Shown piece after piece: positions 34,587 through 42,144 of a DNA stretch of 64,000 bases. Made by a program: the position numbers and the translations under genes. The notes beneath the pieces are model-generated. The model saw nothing but the letters and a program-made list of their open reading frames with translations, ran no database searches and was not told where the DNA came from. The stretch is from DATDAW01 sp036525185 (GTDB lineage Bacteria; Verrucomicrobiota; Verrucomicrobiia; Chthoniobacterales; DASVRZ01), in NCBI GenBank assembly GCA_036525185.1, contig DATDAW010000029.1:1-64000 (forward strand), read 5' to 3'. Numbering within the stretch: position 1 is the first letter of the stretch; every line of letters begins with the position of its first letter.

Positions 34587-36107
34587 TTAAACGAGCTGCA
34601 AAATCTCGTTGGCTCGTCGATCGAGTTCGCAGAAACGGTCGGCGTTTTCAGGAAGTTTGATGTCCTCGTCCCAAGTTGGGACCATCGCTTCCAGGCGACT
34701 TTTACCCTCCTCAGTCTCCAGCAAATGCGGGAAGCACGTTTTGATGACCTCGAGCACGATGTGCACGGAGGTGGACGCCCCGGGCGACGCCCCAAGCAAT
34801 GCAGAAATCGTGCGATCGGCATTCGTGATGACCTCGGTGCCGTAGTGAACGATGCCGGCCTCGCCGTCCGTTTTCTTGATCGCCTGCACGCGGATGCCGG
34901 CATCGACCAGTTTCCAATCCTCGGGTTTTGCCGCCGGATAGAAAATGTGGAGCACTTCCATGCGATCAGCCATGCTCTGCGTTCCTTGCTGAACGAGGTA
35001 ACGGACCAGCTCAACGTTGCGAATGCCGATGTTGATGAGCGTCGCAAGGTTGTCGGGCTTTATGGAGCGAGGGAGATCCGTCCAGCTCCCTTTCTCGTTG
35101 AGAAACTTTGTCGTCCACGCCGCGAAAGGACCGAAAAGCAGCGTTTTCGTGCCATCCAGAATGCGCGTATCGAGGTGTGGAACGGCCATGGTTGGTGCGG
35201 CGTCAAGCGCCTGACCGTAAACCTTCGCCCGATGTTTTTTGACGATCTCCGGATTTTCGCAGACGAGCCATTGCCCGCCGATGGGAAAACCACCGAGCCC
35301 TTTGCTTTCGGCGATGCCGGATTTCTGAAGCAGCGGGAGACTGCCCCCTCCTGCACCGACGAAGACAAATCTCGCCGAGTTTTTGCGAATCTCTCCTGTC
35401 TTGAGATCCTTGATATCGAGTTCCCACCGCTCGCTGGCCCTGTTAAGGCGTCGCGTTCGCCGGATCCCGACCACGCGATGACTGGTGGCGATGCCGCAGC
35501 CATCCTGTCGGGCGAGCCAGCCGAGGAGTTTGCGTGAGAGATTGCCGAAATTGATGTCTGTCCCGCCGTCCATCTTCGTCGCGGCAATAGCGACCTCCGC
35601 AGCACGAGCCTCCAACAAAAGTGGCGCCCAGTCCGCAATCGTCGAGCGGTTGGTTGTGTATTCCATTTCGCGGAAAAAATGGTGGGCGGACATGGCCGCG
35701 TGACGCGCCCTAAGGAAATCGACCTGTTGCGGGCCGTGCACGAAGCTCAGATGCGGGACAGGATTGATGAATTCGCCGGGGTTTTCGATCATGCCCTCAG
35801 CGACGGCGTAGCTCCAAAATAGTTTCGAGCGCTCAAATTGCTCGAAAACCTCGATTGCTTTTTTGACGTTGACCGAACCATCGGCTTCGCGGTGCGGGGT
35901 GTAGCTCAATTCGCAGATTCCGGCATGCCCTGTGCCGGCGTTGTTCCAGCCGTGAGAGCTCTCCTGGGCCAATTCTTCGGTGACCTCATAGACCTGAAGC
36001 GAGAGCTGTGGATCGAGTCGTTTCAGAAGTGCGCCGAGATTGGCCGACATGACGCCGCTGCCGATCAGGATGGCATCGGGGCGCTCGATATGATTGGAGT
36101 CGCTCAT
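34587..36107 (-). CDS. mqo: Malate:quinone oxidoreductase
   Basis: A 506-residue FAD enzyme oxidising malate to oxaloacetate and passing electrons to quinone. The FAD-binding DAILIGSGVMSANLGALL is at the N-terminus, HAGICELSYTP (about 60), VQFVGAGGGSLPLLQKSG-like FVFVGAGGGSLPLLQKSGI, FPIGGQWLVC, GTKTLLFGPFAAWTTKFL and VHYGTEV-LGASPGAS. Length and order match the family. Start at ATG 36107; longer frame to 36149 has no homology. It converges on crcB and works at the membrane in the TCA cycle in place of malate dehydrogenase. Confidence 0.96.
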   Translation of the reverse strand: MSDSNHIERPDAILIGSGVMSANLGALLKRLDPQLSLQVYEVTEELAQESSHGWNNAGTGHAGICELSYTPHREADGSVNVKKAIEVFEQFERSKLFWSYAVAEGMIENPGEFINPVPHLSFVHGPQQVDFLRARHAAMSAHHFFREMEYTTNRSTIADWAPLLLEARAAEVAIAATKMDGGTDINFGNLSRKLLGWLARQDGCGIATSHRVVGIRRTRRLNRASERWELDIKDLKTGEIRKNSARFVFVGAGGGSLPLLQKSGIAESKGLGGFPIGGQWLVCENPEIVKKHRAKVYGQALDAAPTMAVPHLDTRILDGTKTLLFGPFAAWTTKFLNEKGSWTDLPRSIKPDNLATLINIGIRNVELVRYLVQQGTQSMADRMEVLHIFYPAAKPEDWKLVDAGIRVQAIKKTDGEAGIVHYGTEVITNADRTISALLGASPGASTSVHIVLEVIKTCFPHLLETEEGKSRLEAMVPTWDEDIKLPENADRFCELDRRANEILQLV

Positions 36108-36324
36108 AAAGGGGAGTCTTCTTGATACGGCAATGGCTGCGTCGCGCAAGTCGTTAGTGCGTTTATTTCAGGAGAAATAGTTTGCTGTGCAGTCAGCGCA
36201 ATGCTGCCGGGATTCGCGCTTTAGCTTCGAGAATATTCAATGCTATGAAGTCTTCACCGGACGTATCGTCAAATCATCCGGATGTGGACTCATTACGAAT
36301 CAACAACAAAAACAGCCAACCTGA

Positions 36325-36711
36325 ATGACCATTTCTGGAATCCACCACGTCGCCATTATTTGTTCGGACTACCCCGCCTCGAAACGCTTTTACACCGAGA
36401 TACTGCCGTTCTCGATTGTTTCGGAAGTGTATCGCGCTGAGCGCCAATCCTGGAAACTTGACTTGCAGATCGGTGACGGCGCGCAAATCGAGCTGTTTTC
36501 CTTTCCCGAAAGGCCCCCGCGGCCGTCGTATCCCGAGGCGCGCGGATTACGTCATCTGGCTTTCAGCGTTCCCGACATTGACGCAGCGGTATTGAGTCTC
36601 ACGCAGAAAGGTGTCGTGACGGAACCAATTCGCGTCGATCCCGTTACCGGGCAACGCTTTACGTTTTTCGCCGATCCCGACGGGTTGCCGCTTGAACTGT
36701 ATGAACAGTGA
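36325..36711 (+). CDS. VOC-family protein (YaeR/GloA2-like)
   Basis: A 128-residue vicinal-oxygen-chelate metalloprotein. Likely metal ligands are the His of IHHVAIICSDYPAS, Glu in QIELFSFPE and LELYE, and the His in GLRHLAFSVPDID. The family includes glyoxalase I-like enzymes and YaeR, whose activity is unresolved, so I do not assign a substrate. Its stop overlaps the following GNAT gene start by 11 bases. Confidence 0.88.
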   Translation: MTISGIHHVAIICSDYPASKRFYTEILPFSIVSEVYRAERQSWKLDLQIGDGAQIELFSFPERPPRPSYPEARGLRHLAFSVPDIDAAVLSLTQKGVVTEPIRVDPVTGQRFTFFADPDGLPLELYEQ

Positions 36712-37141
36712 ACTCCAAATCCGTCCCTTTCGTCCGGCTGACGAGGAAACGGTCATTTCGATCTGGCGCATTTGCAATTTGCTTGTCGCTCCGCATAACC
36801 AACCCGCCCGCGATATCGCGCGCAAACTGGCGCATAGCCCGGAGCTTTTCCTCGTTGGCGAGTTCGGCGACCGTATCGCCGCCACCTGCATGGCCGGTTA
36901 CGAAGGTCACCGCGGCTGGATTAACTATCTCGCCGTCCATCCCGATTTCCAGCGGCGGGGTTTTGCCGCGGCTATAATGGCGCACGCCGAACGCCTACTC
37001 CGCGACCGCCGGTGCCTGAAGATCAATCTCCAAATCCGTGAGACCAACACGCAGGTGATCGATTTCTACAGATCCATCGGCTTCAGCATCGATCCCGTTA
37101 TTAGCATGGGCAAAAAGCTGGAAGCGGGCCAACCTTGTTAG
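36701..37141 (+). CDS. GNAT acetyltransferase (YpeA-like)
   Basis: A 146-residue GNAT-fold N-acetyltransferase close to YpeA: PFRPADEETVISIWR at the N-terminus, the acetyl-CoA loop YLAVHPDFQRRGFAAAIM with the Q/RxxGxG/A motif (about 82), and NLQIRETNTQVIDFYRSIGF. The ATG at 36701 sits inside the stop region of the VOC gene, so the two genes are coupled. The target amine is unknown. Confidence 0.9.
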   Translation: MNSELQIRPFRPADEETVISIWRICNLLVAPHNQPARDIARKLAHSPELFLVGEFGDRIAATCMAGYEGHRGWINYLAVHPDFQRRGFAAAIMAHAERLLRDRRCLKINLQIRETNTQVIDFYRSIGFSIDPVISMGKKLEAGQPC

Positions 37142-37352
37142 TTTCTGCGTACGTCTCATATCTTACCGCGATCACTACCGTTTCAACGAATGGATCAATT
37201 GATCCGTTCAGACTGTCAGCCCGTTCGACGGCTCCCTCTTTTTGCGAGGGAGTCTGGGCAGTCTCGTCCGGACTTGGATCGTCCCGCTTCGCAAGCCACG
37301 TCTAAACGAACACCGACTCGAAACCGTCCTTGCTGTGTTTCCGCTACTTTAT

Positions 37353-38558
37353 TCAGACGCACTCGTATCCGGCGGCTTCGAGTTTTTCCTTCAATTCTGC
37401 GAGATGGCTGCGGCGTTTGGTTTCGATCGTGCAGATGACATGGACGGCAGAAACATCGGGACCGCCGAAGGCGCGGTCGTGGACGATTTCGATGACGTTG
37501 GCGCCCGCGTCGGCGAGGCAGCGGGTGAGTCCGGCCAAACCACCGGGTCGGTCGGAAACGCGCGTCCGGATACGGGCGAGGCGGCCGTCGGCGACGAGAC
37601 CTTTTTCGATGACGCGGCTGAGAACGAGCGGGTCGATGTTGCCGCCGCAGAGGGGTAGAACGACGGTTTTGCCTGCCAGTTCGGGCAGCTTCCCGCTCAG
37701 CAATGCGGCAAGCGGGGAGGCGCCGGCGCCTTCGACGACGCTTTTTTCAATTTCGACCAGGCGCAGGACAGCGAGAGCGATCTGGTCTTCGGAAACGGTG
37801 ATGACTTTTTCCAGATGCTCCTTGGCGATCTCAAAAGCGAGATCGCCGACGGGAACGACCGCAAGGCCGTCGGCCAGGGTGGGGCGCGACGGGATGTTGC
37901 AGACAGCGTTTTGCGCAAGCGCAGCGGAAAAGCTGGCCACGTTCTCGGGTTCAACACCGTAGATTTTGACGTTGGGACGCCGTGAATGGATGGCGAGCCC
38001 GACGCCCGCGATTAAACCGCCGCCGCCAATGGGGACGATGACAGCCTCGACTTCAGGTGTCTGATCAATGATTTCGAGTCCGAGTGTGCCCTGGCCGGCG
38101 ATGATCTCGGGATCGTTGTAGCCGTTGATGTAGCGCAGGCTTCGTTCCTGCCCAAGGCGATGGGCGTGTTGTCTGGCTTCTTCGAAAGTCGCGCCGTGGA
38201 GAATGACGTGGGCGCCCATTTGCTCGCACGTAGTGATTTTGATGAGCGGTGCCGCTTTGGGCATTACGACTGTGACCGGTATGCCAAGCAATCCACCGTG
38301 CCACGCGAGTCCAAGAGCGTGGTTGCCCGCAGACGCCGCAATGACTCCGAGCCGGCGCTGCTCCGGAGTGAGAGCTAGTAGGGCATATCGGGCGCCACGT
38401 TCCTTGAAACTACCCGTGCGCTGCAGGTTTTCGAACTTACAAAAAATCCGGCAGCCGGTGATTTCGGAAAGCGGGATCGATTCAAGGCACGGCGTCCGAA
38501 TGACGCTACCCGCGATCTTTGACTGCGCGTCTTCAATGTCGCGGATCGTTACGGGCAT
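37353..38558 (-). CDS. ilvA: Threonine ammonia-lyase with ACT domain
   Basis: Converts threonine to 2-oxobutanoate, the first step of isoleucine synthesis. The 401-residue protein has the PLP lysine in KFENLQRTGSFKERGA (about residue 55), the SAGNHALGLAW loop, PIGGGGLIAGVGL (phosphate-binding) and LPLCGGNIDP. A C-terminal ACT domain (about 330-401; RTRVSDRPGGLAGLTRCLADAG) suggests allosteric control. The short length with ACT resembles TdcB-type enzymes. It lies 15 bases after larC and is probably co-transcribed. Confidence 0.95.
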   Translation of the reverse strand: MPVTIRDIEDAQSKIAGSVIRTPCLESIPLSEITGCRIFCKFENLQRTGSFKERGARYALLALTPEQRRLGVIAASAGNHALGLAWHGGLLGIPVTVVMPKAAPLIKITTCEQMGAHVILHGATFEEARQHAHRLGQERSLRYINGYNDPEIIAGQGTLGLEIIDQTPEVEAVIVPIGGGGLIAGVGLAIHSRRPNVKIYGVEPENVASFSAALAQNAVCNIPSRPTLADGLAVVPVGDLAFEIAKEHLEKVITVSEDQIALAVLRLVEIEKSVVEGAGASPLAALLSGKLPELAGKTVVLPLCGGNIDPLVLSRVIEKGLVADGRLARIRTRVSDRPGGLAGLTRCLADAGANVIEIVHDRAFGGPDVSAVHVICTIETKRRSHLAELKEKLEAAGYECV

Positions 38559-38573
38559 GATCCGCGAGAGCTA

Positions 38574-39947
38574 TCAGATTTTTTCTGCGGCGACCAGGGC
38601 GGCTTCGTAGATGACGCGTAGCGGTTTCCCGCTGGACTCCGCGAGGGAACGGCATGATTCAAATTCGGGGGCGCGCTGGACAATTTGGCCATGGAGGAAG
38701 CCGAGCTTGATTTTGACCGGACCGAATTCAGTGACGGTTTCGCGGATCTCGCGGGCGAGTTTCACGCGCGACTTTTGGCTGGTTCGAACGCCAAAAGAGG
38801 AAGTTTCGCGGAAAATCAGGTCGATGAGCGCGGGGGCCACGGCGGGTTCGGCCAAAACGGTGAGGAGCACGCCCGGCCGGTTCTTTTTCATCTGGACCGG
38901 TGTCAGAAACGCGTCGAGCGCGCCGGCACCGAGGAGGCGATCAACGATGGCGCCGGTCAGCTCAGGAGAGAGATCGTCGATGTTGGTCTCGATCTGCGTG
39001 ATGGTATCTGTTGTTGGGGAGCTTTCCGGCTCGATCTCGGCGAGGATGGCGCGAAGGACATTCGGGCGGTCGGGCAGATAGCGGGAACCGACGCCGTAGC
39101 CGATTTTTTGGACTTTGAGCGGCGGCATCATGCTGAATCCCGTGCCGAATTCTGCCAGAATTCCTGCGCCGGTGGGGGTGATGAGTTCGAAAGGAACATC
39201 GGTCTGAGTAACGGGAATGCCGGCGAGGATTTCCAAGGTGGCAGGGCCCGGAATCGGGAGGCGTCCGTGGGCGCATTGAATCCAGCCGGTGCCGTCGACG
39301 AGCTTGGAAACAATTACTTTCTCCACGCCGAGGGCTTCGATTCCGATGCAAGCGAAGAGGATGTCCGCGATGGAATCGAGGGCACCGATTTCGTGAAACG
39401 CAACTTCCCCGGGTGGAACGCTATGGATTTTTCCTTCGGCAACGGCAATGCGCTCGAAAATGGCGAGCGATTTTTCTTTTACGAAGGGAGAAAGATCGCT
39501 GGCGGAAATCAATTCGCGGATCTCGCGATGGCTGCGTCCATGGACGTGCTCGTCTTCGTCATCGTCCTCGTCCTCATGATGGTGATGTGCATGATGGTCC
39601 TCCTCTTCCTCGTGATGGTGGTCATGGCCGTGATGGTGATGGCCGTGATTGTGTCCCTCGTCTTCCTCATGATCGTGCGTATGGCCATGGGCATGTTCGT
39701 GTTCTCCATGGGCGCCATGTCCGTGGTCCTTCGCGTGATCGACGTGGGTTGCGCCTTCGTGAATGGAAAAATGAATGCCTGTGATGCCGTGCCGGGACCC
39801 CTTCTCGAAATGCATATGAAAATCGCCGATATCGACCTTGGTCAGCTCCCATTCGAAGGTCGATGGCTGTACGCCGAGATCGGTCAACGCTCCCACCAGC
39901 ATGTCGCCGCTGACACCAGAAAAACAGTCGAGATAGAGGACTTTCAT
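38574..39947 (-). CDS. larC: Nickel insertion protein LarC with a long His-rich segment
   Basis: LarC inserts nickel into the pyridinium-3,5-bisthiocarboxylic acid mononucleotide (nickel-pincer cofactor) using CTP. The 457-residue chain is LarC1 and LarC2 in one frame, unlike Lactobacillus plantarum where a frameshift joins them. The N-terminus MKVLYLDCFSGVSGDMLVGAL is typical. Residues about 63-140 contain roughly 30 His with Asp and Glu (for example HGHHHHGHDHHH), likely Ni storage or delivery. The core resumes with ISASDLSPFVKEKSLAIF, PPGEVAFHEIGALDSIADI and TNIDDLSPELTGA. It precedes ilvA by 15 bases; larB is 20 kb away and larA and larE are not in the window. Confidence 0.93.
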   Translation of the reverse strand: MKVLYLDCFSGVSGDMLVGALTDLGVQPSTFEWELTKVDIGDFHMHFEKGSRHGITGIHFSIHEGATHVDHAKDHGHGAHGEHEHAHGHTHDHEEDEGHNHGHHHHGHDHHHEEEEDHHAHHHHEDEDDDEDEHVHGRSHREIRELISASDLSPFVKEKSLAIFERIAVAEGKIHSVPPGEVAFHEIGALDSIADILFACIGIEALGVEKVIVSKLVDGTGWIQCAHGRLPIPGPATLEILAGIPVTQTDVPFELITPTGAGILAEFGTGFSMMPPLKVQKIGYGVGSRYLPDRPNVLRAILAEIEPESSPTTDTITQIETNIDDLSPELTGAIVDRLLGAGALDAFLTPVQMKKNRPGVLLTVLAEPAVAPALIDLIFRETSSFGVRTSQKSRVKLAREIRETVTEFGPVKIKLGFLHGQIVQRAPEFESCRSLAESSGKPLRVIYEAALVAAEKI

Positions 39948-40080
39948 GATTTTTGGGAAAAGAGAAAAGGGAGCCGCAGACTATAGCCGGCGGCCGAGCG
40001 TTGTCGAAAAGCAAAGCGGATGGTATCTGCGAGAACCAGCACGCACGTTCTCAGAAACGTCTGGGACCGATGAAGAGTTG

Positions 40081-40365
40081 ATGGCGTTGCCGGATGAAGC
40101 CGGACAGCGTTACGAGGTTGTGGATGAGGAGTTAGTAGAAATGAGTCCTGCAGGCTACAAACACGGCGAAATTCGTTCCAGATTGCTCATCGCCTTGCGC
40201 AACCCGGTCAATCCGCGCGAACTCGGTGAAGTTCTCGGCTTCAGCACGGGGTTCTGGATGGCCCGAGATAATTTCCGGGCACCTGACATCTCGGATATAT
40301 CGCAGGAACGTCTCAACAGCTTGGGCGAAATCGAAGGCTTTTTTCGAATATGCGGAGCACGTTAA
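40081..40365 (+). pseudogene. Truncated Uma2-family (PD-(D/E)XK nuclease-like) remnant
   Basis: The start of a Uma2 protein is recognisable (GQRYEVVDEELVEMSPAGYKHGEI, then GFSTGFWMARDNFRAPDISDISQERLNSLGEIEGFF), but the frame stops at 40365 after 94 residues where the family runs to about 180. In the adjoining frame, YAEHVKGYLENGSRL continues the family pattern, and the expected middle region (APDLAVEV) is missing. A frameshift near a run of T at 40338-40344 plus a deletion would explain it. It abuts hisA, which is convergent. Non-functional nuclease relic. Confidence 0.7.
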
Positions 40366-40368
40366 AGG

Positions 40369-41100
40369 TTATTTGGAGAATGGCTCACGATTGACCTCCC
40401 GTAGCGAGAACGCGCCATCATAGAGCGCCTTGCCGATGATGGCGCCGTGGATGCCAGGGATCGCCTGCAATTTGCGGACGTCATCCGCCGTGCCGACTCC
40501 GCCGCTGGCAATCAACTTAAGATCACCTCCGGTAGCTTTCAGCATTTCTTTCAATGCCGGGATGTTCGGCCCTGTTAACATGCCGTCGGTCGCGATATCG
40601 GTATAAATGAGCGTGCGAACGCCGAGCGCGGCCATTTGCTTTGCTAGAGCAGTCGCCTTCACTCCCGAGCCGGCCGTCCATCCACGCAGCGAAACCTCGC
40701 CGTCTTTGGCATCGATACCGACCGCGATTTTATCAGCGCCGAATGCAGCGATGAGGCTTGAAACGAACTCCGGCGCCTCGGCGGCTTTCGTGCCGACGAC
40801 CACCCGTGCCACACCCGCGGTGAGTGCTTTGTCCACCGCCGCTAAAGACCGCATTCCGCCACCGAGTTCGCACGGAATTTCCACGGCGTTCACAATCGCT
40901 TTTACGGTGTCCAGATTTCCAAATTCGCCGGAGAACGCCGCGTCCAGATCGACGATATGCAGCCAGTCGCCGCCTTCGGTCTCCCAGCGTTTCGCGAACG
41001 CCGGTGCGTCGCTGGAATAAACCGTTTTTTGATCCGCCCGCCCCTGCCGGAGCCGGACGACCTCGCCATTCATTAAATCAATTGCTGGGAAAAGAAGCAT
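40369..41100 (-). CDS. hisA: Phosphoribosylformimino-5-aminoimidazole carboxamide ribotide isomerase
   Basis: HisA isomerises ProFAR in histidine biosynthesis. The 243-residue TIM barrel has the N-terminal FPAIDLMNGEVVRLRQG with the catalytic Asp8, LHIVDLDAAFSG, ELGGGMRS, the second catalytic Asp in YTDIATDGMLTGPN and ASGGVGTADDV. It is a stand-alone gene in this window; other his genes are not nearby. It is 76 bases upstream of nothing on its strand except the Uma2 remnant. Confidence 0.97.
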   Translation of the reverse strand: MLLFPAIDLMNGEVVRLRQGRADQKTVYSSDAPAFAKRWETEGGDWLHIVDLDAAFSGEFGNLDTVKAIVNAVEIPCELGGGMRSLAAVDKALTAGVARVVVGTKAAEAPEFVSSLIAAFGADKIAVGIDAKDGEVSLRGWTAGSGVKATALAKQMAALGVRTLIYTDIATDGMLTGPNIPALKEMLKATGGDLKLIASGGVGTADDVRKLQAIPGIHGAIIGKALYDGAFSLREVNREPFSK

Positions 41101-41176
41101 CGTCGTTCAAGACTAAGGCGGAACTATCCCCGCGGATCAAGTCCTCATGAGCAAGCAGAGCAGAGGGAGTTCGTTA

Positions 41177-42019
41177 TCATGTCAGCCGAATATTATCGAT
41201 TAACCGTGTTCGACCGAAGAACGCGGCCAGTGCCATGACGGCGGGGGGTTCGATGCGTGTCAGTTTTTCCAACGTCTCGGCGTGGACGATTTCGACGTAG
41301 TCGATTCTGGCTGGTGTTTCCCGTTCAATGAGGATGCGGGCGCGGCTGGTGACGGTATCAACGGAGGTTTCGCCGGATTGCACGGATTCACGAGCCTGAA
41401 CGAGGGCTTTTCTGAGGATAGGCGCGGCTTGCCGGTCCTCGGCGCTGAGATAGGTGTTGCGCGAACTAAGAGCCAGGCCATCGGGCTCGCGAACCGTGGG
41501 AACGCCGACGATTTTAATCGGGAAATTCAGATCACGAACCATGCGGCGGACGATGGCGAGTTGCTGATAGTCCTTTTCCCCAAAAACAGCGGCCTGCGGT
41601 TGCAGGATGTTGAATAATTTTGTTACGACTGTGCAAACACCGCGGAAATGGCCAGGCCGCGAGGCGCCGCAGAGACCGGCGCTCAGGCGTTGTTCATCGA
41701 CGAAAGCGCTGTGATTGCCTGCGTACATTTCTTCCGGTGTAGGCGCAAAAACCAGGTCTACGCCGAGTGCTTTGCAAAGACGGAGGTCAGCGGTTCGAGG
41801 GCGAGGGTAGGAATTGAGATCTTCGTTGGGGCCGAATTGGATGGGATTAACGAAGATGCTTACCATAAGCGTGCCCTTCCTTCCTGCGAGCGTACGGGCC
41901 TTGCGTAGGAGTTCGGCGTGTCCCGCGTGCAGCGCGCCCATGGTTGGAACCAGGACGCGTGGTGAAGGGCCTTTTGCGGCGGCGCTTTGGGCAGTGTGTG
42001 TGGAGGAAATGGTACGCAT
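41177..42019 (-). CDS. panC: Pantothenate synthetase
   Basis: Makes pantothenate from pantoate, beta-alanine and ATP. The 280-residue protein has VLVPTMGALHAGHAELLRKA (adenylylation motif, HxGH; about residue 22), VSIFVNPIQFGPNEDL, PGHFRGVCTVVTKLFNI (about 133), FGEKDYQQL and LSSRNTYLSAEDRQAAPIL. Part of the coenzyme A route that coaD also serves. The segment before the first motif is longer than in E. coli, and the start at 42019 is the only ATG near. Confidence 0.97.
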   Translation of the reverse strand: MRTISSTHTAQSAAAKGPSPRVLVPTMGALHAGHAELLRKARTLAGRKGTLMVSIFVNPIQFGPNEDLNSYPRPRTADLRLCKALGVDLVFAPTPEEMYAGNHSAFVDEQRLSAGLCGASRPGHFRGVCTVVTKLFNILQPQAAVFGEKDYQQLAIVRRMVRDLNFPIKIVGVPTVREPDGLALSSRNTYLSAEDRQAAPILRKALVQARESVQSGETSVDTVTSRARILIERETPARIDYVEIVHAETLEKLTRIEPPAVMALAAFFGRTRLIDNIRLT

Positions 42020-42030
42020 ATTGATGCAAT

Positions 42031-42127
42031 CCTACTCGTAATCTTTCTTCCTCAAGACTCCTGGCCCCTCACTCACAAAGAGAGGAAGAGGGTGTGAACG
42101 AGGATTGAATGATTACGATTAAGAGTA
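42031..42127. repeat. Imperfect inverted repeat in the panC gap
   Basis: The left arm CCTACTCGTAATC (42031-42043) pairs with the right arm GATTACGATTAAGAGTAGG (42111-42129); the right arm carries an extra 6 bases in the middle. It encloses CCCCTCACTCACA and an AG-rich stretch. It lies directly upstream of panC. Likely a small repeat insertion; it could affect transcription but no T-tract is present. Confidence 0.4.
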
Positions 42128-42144
42128 GGATCATTGGTGGGCTG

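Noticed and set aside
38685..39986. 433-residue open frame on the plus strand across larC
   Set aside because: It is antisense to the clear larC gene; its repetitive hydrophobic stretch mirrors the His-rich region.
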